Source: CAYVTV01 sp964526475 (GTDB taxonomy: Bacteria; Bacteroidota; Bacteroidia; Bacteroidales; GCA-2748055). From it: a DNA stretch of 64,000 bases. Each line of letters starts with the position of its first letter. The first letter of the stretch is position 1. Where the stretch lies: the NCBI GenBank assembly GCA_964526475.1, contig CAZGKF010000001.1, forward strand, positions 76,784 to 140,783. The letters are read 5' to 3'. Shown one piece after another: positions 60,137 to 64,000 of this stretch. The notes below the pieces were generated by a model. That model worked only from the letters and a program-made list of their open reading frames with translations, was not told where the DNA came from and did not search any database. The position numbers and the translations under genes were made by a program.

Positions 60137-62059
60137 TTGAAACTGAAATTTTTAGCGATCATCTTTGGAGCTGGACTATTAGGAGCCTTACTGGTTAATA
60201 TTTCTCATATTGATCCTGTTGACCGTTATATCCATGTTGAAAATTTCCGTTACGGGAAAAACCCAAATATAATAAGATGTAATCGTGGTGATCGTTTATA
60301 TCTGACGTTCACAACCCTTGATACAGGGCATTCCTTTTTTCTCGAAGAATTTGGCATAGATGCCAAAGTAAGCCCGGGAATGGAGGAAGTTAAAGTATTT
60401 GACCCAAAAGAACCTCTTGAAAAACCATTCATTACCGATACACTTGTACTAATTGCTGAGCATCCCGGAATACTTAAATACCTTGTTTCTAAAAGTCAGT
60501 ACAGGTGTCATGTCTGGTGCGGACCATTGCATGCTTTTGAGCAGGGATCCATAATAATATTTCCAAATACTCTTTTAGGATTTGGAGCAGGATGCCTTAC
60601 AGGAATATTGATCTTATTGTTCATCCCCGGTTTTGTTATCGGGAATACTAAAAATAGAACAGATTATACCTTTCAACCTGCATATATTAACTCATGGAAT
60701 ACGTTTTTTAGATCCCCTATTACAAAATTATTTGTTACACTTTTCGGCCTTTTGTTCATATACCTCATTGTTATCATTTCAACATTTGGCACTCAGATGG
60801 CTGGAAGAAATCTGGGGAGCATTGCTGTATGGATTGTCTGGTTATCTCTGCTTATTATTATCCTTACCCCGGTTTTTGGGAAATTATGGTGTTACATTTG
60901 TCCCATTCCATTTTTCGGTGAGCTGATACAACGCGGAAGCATCAATAATGTCAGAGAAGGAAAAACAGGAAAGTATAATAACAGATTCTTTGGTTTTAAC
61001 CTTAAATGGCCATCCTTTATAGATAATTCATGGTTAATGCTTTTCTCATTTCTTCTCTTGGGGACTTATTCCACTACCATTGTCTCTATTCCAAGAATCA
61101 GCGGATTTGTAATTTTAGCACTTATAATTTTAGCAACACTTCTGGCTGTTGTTTTTGAATTACGCGCATTCTGCCGTTACATTTGCCCTATAAACGCGTT
61201 CATTGGGCATTATGCACGAATTGGTATTCTTTCCCTCCGGGCTAAAAACCCGGATTTTTGCGCCGATAAATGTAAAGGCAAATTTTGCGAACTGGGTAAT
61301 GACAAAGCCTGGGCTTGTCCATACGGATTAAATTGCGAGAAGATTAAGGATAATTCAAAATGCGGACTTTGTATGGAATGTTTAAGCTCCTGTGTTTACA
61401 AAAATACAAGTCTCCGGTTCAAAGCTTTTGGTATAAGTCCTGCCAATTTAACAATAAGTGAATCCTTCCTCGGCATTTCATTACTTGTAATAGCAATTGT
61501 TTACAGTATCATGTATCATGGACCATGGTCTGAACTAAGGGAATATATCAATATCATTGATAAAAACAATTATGATCTTTTCCTTATCTACTCCATTTCC
61601 CTCTGGATTCTGACACTTGTTGTATTTCCTGCTTTTATTTATCTCATCGCATGGATAACCAGAAAAGTCTGTAATATAGAAATTCTGACTACAACCCAAA
61701 TTTTCAAACATATTTCGAATGCCCTTACTCCTTTAGGTCTGGCAATCTGGACAGCTTTTGCCATTCCCTTGTTAATGGTTAATTTTACATTTATACTTCA
61801 ATCTGTTTCTGATCCGTTTGGATGGGGCTGGAACTGGTTCGGTTTTGCAGGTCTTCCCTGGAACCAGATAATGCCACAAGCTATACCATGGTTTCAGGTG
61901 TTACTTATAATTACTGGAATACTGTTTAGTTTAAAAAATCTTTATAGAAATTTCGAGGAAGTATTGAGCCTTAAAAAGACTGCTCAGACTATGAGAGTTA
62001 TAGGTTCTATGTTTCTGTTAATCGGGATGGGGATGATATTGTTTTATTCTAATTTTTGA
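60137..62059 (+). CDS. Membrane polyferredoxin (NosR/NapH/CcoG-like) with N-terminal CuA-like cupredoxin domain
   Basis: A 640-residue protein. Start is a TTG; the next Met is 82 residues in and would remove the leading helix. Residues about 30-145 form a cupredoxin domain like subunit II of haem-copper oxidases: His65 (DTGHSFF) and then Cys124, Cys128 and His132 in CHVWCGPLH. The next ligand position, Met in CuA, is Glu135. A membrane region follows with two CxxCP motifs (CYICP near 255, CRYICP near 350), then an Fe-S segment rich in Cys (FCADKCKGKFCELG, CGLCMECLSSC). About seven further membrane helices complete it. It is an electron-transfer protein; the acceptor or donor is not in the window. 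Confidence 0.7.
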   Translation: MKLKFLAIIFGAGLLGALLVNISHIDPVDRYIHVENFRYGKNPNIIRCNRGDRLYLTFTTLDTGHSFFLEEFGIDAKVSPGMEEVKVFDPKEPLEKPFITDTLVLIAEHPGILKYLVSKSQYRCHVWCGPLHAFEQGSIIIFPNTLLGFGAGCLTGILILLFIPGFVIGNTKNRTDYTFQPAYINSWNTFFRSPITKLFVTLFGLLFIYLIVIISTFGTQMAGRNLGSIAVWIVWLSLLIIILTPVFGKLWCYICPIPFFGELIQRGSINNVREGKTGKYNNRFFGFNLKWPSFIDNSWLMLFSFLLLGTYSTTIVSIPRISGFVILALIILATLLAVVFELRAFCRYICPINAFIGHYARIGILSLRAKNPDFCADKCKGKFCELGNDKAWACPYGLNCEKIKDNSKCGLCMECLSSCVYKNTSLRFKAFGISPANLTISESFLGISLLVIAIVYSIMYHGPWSELREYINIIDKNNYDLFLIYSISLWILTLVVFPAFIYLIAWITRKVCNIEILTTTQIFKHISNALTPLGLAIWTAFAIPLLMVNFTFILQSVSDPFGWGWNWFGFAGLPWNQIMPQAIPWFQVLLIITGILFSLKNLYRNFEEVLSLKKTAQTMRVIGSMFLLIGMGMILFYSNF

Positions 62060-62539
62060 AAAGAGTGGTTTCTTCAATTAGTCTCGCTCAGTAACATTTG
62101 AACGATCACTTCTCAATGATCAGGAGCAGGGTTTCTATCAAATAACATTATAAAACCTTATGCAATGCCGCGTTCGTTAGCGAAGGTATGGGAATGCATG
62201 ATGTGCATATGGAATTATAATGTAAATAACAGAAAATAGTAATTTGGAAAATTGGAGCGAGTAGTTTCTATCCGCCTACCCAGGTTGTCGAACTCCAGGG
62301 AGGTAATCAGTCCATCGGGTGAAGTCACTGTTTTGGGCAGACCTGAACTGTAGTAGCTCTAGTTGACAGAACCTCCGGCATCAGTAACAGAAATTCATTG
62401 ATTATTTTCATTAACTAAATGTATCTGATATTTGAATAGATAATTTATGTTTCGTATTTTTGCTTATACATTTATTTTAAAGTATTAATGCATACATTTT
62501 TTTCCGGTGACAGGCATTCTGAGAAGATAGAAGAAAAAA
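62060..62539. other. Degraded accessory region
   Basis: No intact gene is found here. It holds the RHS relic described separately (62251-62394) and otherwise unrecognised sequence; from 62380 the sequence becomes AT-rich. Confidence 0.6.
62251..62394 (-). pseudogene. Relic of an RHS/YD-repeat protein
   Basis: In one minus-strand frame the translation reads ISVTDAGGSVN, a TAG stop at 62359-62361, then SYYSSGLPKTVTSPDGLIT followed by SLEFDNLGRRIETTRSN. PDGLIT and FDNLGRR are the YD-repeat hallmark of RHS toxins and wall-associated proteins. The repeat reads continuously across the stop, and flanking sequence is not coding, so this is a decayed fragment of about 48 codons. Confidence 0.7.
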
Positions 62540-62828
62540 ATGTCGCAGGACGACCTTAAAAAAATAGGGGGTCATGCTCCTGTGTGTGATTGGAAGGTAT
62601 GAAAGAAGCGAGGTAAAGCCTTCTATTGAAGCGGCTGTTAAAATTGCTGAAGCTTTAAATGTTTCTTTGGACTATATTGTTGGCAGTACCGACCTGATTT
62701 TAGAAAAAAGTATTGTAAACCGTATACAAAACATTCAAAAGCTTAGCGATGAAGACAAAGGTCATTTATTCGCCCTTATGGATGCATTCCTTTTAAAATG
62801 CAATATCCAAAGTAATTTAGCTGTTTAA
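62475..62828 (+). pseudogene. Frameshifted XRE-family regulator
   Basis: The reading MSQDDLKKIGGHAP at 62540-62581 is the first half of an HTH_3 domain; it shifts frame and stops at 62600. In the +1 frame the same domain resumes at 62589 (IGRYERSEVKPSIEAAVKIA) and runs to 62828 with VSLDYIVGST and a helical tail. The junction is GTGTGTG at 62582-62588, where GTG alone would give the normal frame. An in-frame TAG at 62528-62530 precedes the start, so the true N-terminus is also lost. The intact family regulates genes as a dimeric repressor. Confidence 0.75.
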
Positions 62829-62846
62829 CCAGGTAAAAAAAGTATC

Positions 62847-63080
62847 ATGAACATACAAGCCGAAAAAGCGATAATCATAGAGCAATTCAGACAGGTAAAC
62901 GATGTAAACCTGATTCATGCTATTAAAAACATGCTTGATTATGCTTTAAAGAAAGAACAGGAACATTTTGATATTCCTGAAGCTCACCAAAAATTGGTAA
63001 TGGAACGTTTTGACAAAGTAAGAAATGATCCTGAAAGGCTTTTGGATTGGGACGAAGCTAAAAAAACGCTGAAAGCCTGA
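62847..63080 (+). CDS. Putative antitoxin
   Basis: A 77-residue acidic/helical protein beginning MNIQAEKAIIIEQFRQVND, with no signal peptide. Its stop overlaps the toxin start by one base (TGATG), the coupling typical of toxin-antitoxin pairs, and it matches in size and composition the antitoxins that precede ParE/RelE toxins in Bacteroidota. A direct DNA-binding motif was not recognised, so the assignment rests on position. Confidence 0.75.
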   Translation: MNIQAEKAIIIEQFRQVNDVNLIHAIKNMLDYALKKEQEHFDIPEAHQKLVMERFDKVRNDPERLLDWDEAKKTLKA

Positions 63081-63394
63081 TGAAAAAATTCAAAGTGAAG
63101 ATTGAACCTGAAGCCCTTACCGATATTCAGGAAATTACTGATTGGTACAATAAAGCACAGGCAGGACTTGGCAAAAGGTTTCAGAAAACAGCTATCAAGC
63201 ATATTAACTCACTTAGCAAAGATCCTCAAATTTATGCCATTCGTTACAAGGAAATCCGATGTGTGGTTATTAAGAAATTCCCGTACATGGCTCATTTCTA
63301 TATTAATGATGAAAACAATACGGTTGAAGTTTTAGCTGTAATCAGTACTGACCGTAATCCTAAAATCTGGCAAGAAAAAACAAGCAAACATTAA
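63080..63394 (+). CDS. ParE/RelE-family toxin
   Basis: A 104-residue protein of the ParE/RelE fold: KIEPEALTDIQEITDWYNKAQAGLGKRF in the N-terminal helices, YAIRYKEIRCVVIKKFPYMAHFYI in the sheet and VEVLAVISTDRNPKIW at the end. Members either inhibit DNA gyrase or cleave ribosome-bound mRNA; which applies here cannot be told. Coupled to the antitoxin by one-base overlap; followed by a terminator. Confidence 0.85.
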   Translation: MKKFKVKIEPEALTDIQEITDWYNKAQAGLGKRFQKTAIKHINSLSKDPQIYAIRYKEIRCVVIKKFPYMAHFYINDENNTVEVLAVISTDRNPKIWQEKTSKH

Positions 63395-63420
63395 AAAACC
63401 CGGACTTACCGGTTTTTTTT
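63393..63420 (+). terminator. Terminator of the toxin-antitoxin operon
   Basis: AACCCGG and CCGGTT pair around a 5-nt loop (one bulged C), followed by T8 at 63413-63420. Overlaps the toxin stop and probably also serves the minus-strand reading frame to its right. Confidence 0.7.
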
Positions 63421-63770
63421 ACTATCTATTTTTCTAAACGGATAACGATTTAATAAGTATAGGGATAATCAAGTATCCAATCAACAATATTAAAGCAATT
63501 GTTTTACTAGCAGAACTAGAGTCTGCAATTTCTTTTGTAATTCTAAGATATCGTTCGTTCCTTTCAAATAAAAAATGATTCAGCAAGAAGAATAATACGA
63601 AGAGAATTATCCCAAAAAGAAATTTATTCATTTTCGGTAAAATTGAGGATAAATTATTAACTCTCTCAATTATAATAAGAGTGGCAAATCCATGAACCAT
63701 TAAAACTAATCCCATGAGCGAAGTTATTCCAAATGGTAGTCTATCTTTTTCTTTCGCAATTGGATATAAA

Positions 63771-63796
63771 GTATTATGTTCGAATGAACATAATAC
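63771..63796. repeat. Perfect palindrome at the IS66/membrane-protein junction
   Basis: GTATTATGTTC (63771-63781), spacer GAAT, and its exact complement (63786-63796): an 11-bp stem with a 4-nt loop, located where the two parts of the chimeric frame meet. Confidence 0.7.
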
Positions 63797-64000
63797 CTTA
63801 TACCCATCGGTCTGGAGGTAACCCTTAAAATCTGATAATAGTTTTTTGGGAGCTTCCCGGCCACGGCCCTCCTGGTAATCGAACAGAACCATGCGTTGGA
63901 TGGGTGAGTAATATACCCAGTAATAACCCCGGTGGGTCTTTCCTTTTTTCTTTGGATCCAGCACCTGGATCGGTGTTTCATCTACCTGAAGATAACCCTG
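63795..64000 (-). mobile_element. IS66-family transposase fragment
   Basis: The right-edge part of the chimeric frame. The VDET stretch gives the first Asp of the DDE triad and QTDGY the second; the remainder of the element lies outside the window. It is truncated on its 3' side by the junction with the membrane protein. Confidence 0.85.

Larger units (their letters stand above)
63434..64000 (-). pseudogene. Chimeric reading frame: IS66 transposase fragment joined to a small membrane protein
   Basis: The frame enters from beyond the right edge (YLQVDETPIQV at the window end) and reads the DDE core of an IS66 transposase (LDPKKKGKTHRGYYWVYYSP, EAPKKLLSDFKGYLQTDGY) down to about 63800. It then changes into an unrelated sequence with about three membrane helices (KDRLPFGITSLMGLVLMVHG, FGIILFVLFFLLNHFLFER), ending at 63434. 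The membrane part resembles small membrane proteins of Bacteroidota. Neither parent is complete, so the fusion is taken as a deletion or insertion product rather than a functional gene. Confidence 0.75.

Overview
The window is a chromosomal segment from an AT-rich member of the Bacteroidota, most likely a Bacteroidales/Marinilabiliales-type anaerobe or facultative anaerobe. The evidence is: promoters of the Bacteroidota form (TTG, about 19-20 bp, TAnnTTTG), secreted proteins with type IX secretion (T9SS) C-terminal sorting domains, a Bacteroidota-type LptD, DUF4293 and ZapA/RNase Y arrangements, and almost no Shine-Dalgarno-like sites. No rRNA, tRNA or CRISPR array was seen.

Layout. 1-7.4 kb: end of a TPR protein, a large lipoprotein related to GH84/GH20 hexosaminidases, then ffh, folD and argS. 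7.4-8.8 kb: an intergenic hairpin/repeat element and a glycosyltransferase. 8.8-15.85 kb: a minus-strand operon headed by a cobalamin riboswitch. It encodes a DUF4465 lipoprotein, a secreted trypsin-like protease with a fasciclin domain, and a BtuF/BtuC/BtuD-type ABC importer, so it is read as a vitamin B12 acquisition locus. No TonB receptor lies in it. 16-31.5 kb: housekeeping genes (ligA, dapA, lipB, lipA, secA, icd, dnaX), a secreted papain-like protease and ferritin. 31.6-42.6 kb: rpsF-rpsR-rplI, a RidA protein, lptD, an amidase, an MCE protein, dnaA, an IMPACT/YigZ protein, pyrB-pyrI and a DUF4293 protein. 43-50.3 kb: a transglutaminase-like protein, a UDP-glucuronate 4-epimerase-type enzyme, rny, 6S RNA, zapA with a coiled-coil partner gene, an M23 peptidase and anmK. 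50.3-51.2 kb: a gene-free stretch with a second hairpin/repeat element and REP-like repeats. 51.2-56.4 kb: a C69 dipeptidase, a GH88 unsaturated uronyl hydrolase, an aldo/keto reductase and a Gfo/Idh/MocA oxidoreductase. 56.6-62.1 kb: a TPR protein, a seven-repeat VCBS/FG-GAP protein and a membrane polyferredoxin fused to a CuA-like cupredoxin domain.

The last 2 kb (62.06-64.0 kb) is accessory, degraded DNA. It holds an RHS-repeat relic, a frameshifted XRE regulator, an intact-looking ParE/RelE toxin-antitoxin pair and an IS66 transposase fragment joined to a small membrane protein at a perfect palindrome.

The observations most worth following are the B12-riboswitch operon that includes an exported protease, the CuA-like site with Glu where Met is expected in a NosR/NapH-like protein, the two matching hairpin-plus-GTTAGT-repeat elements that look like small RNAs, and the IS66/membrane-protein chimera. 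All family assignments come from reading motifs by eye; no database search was run.
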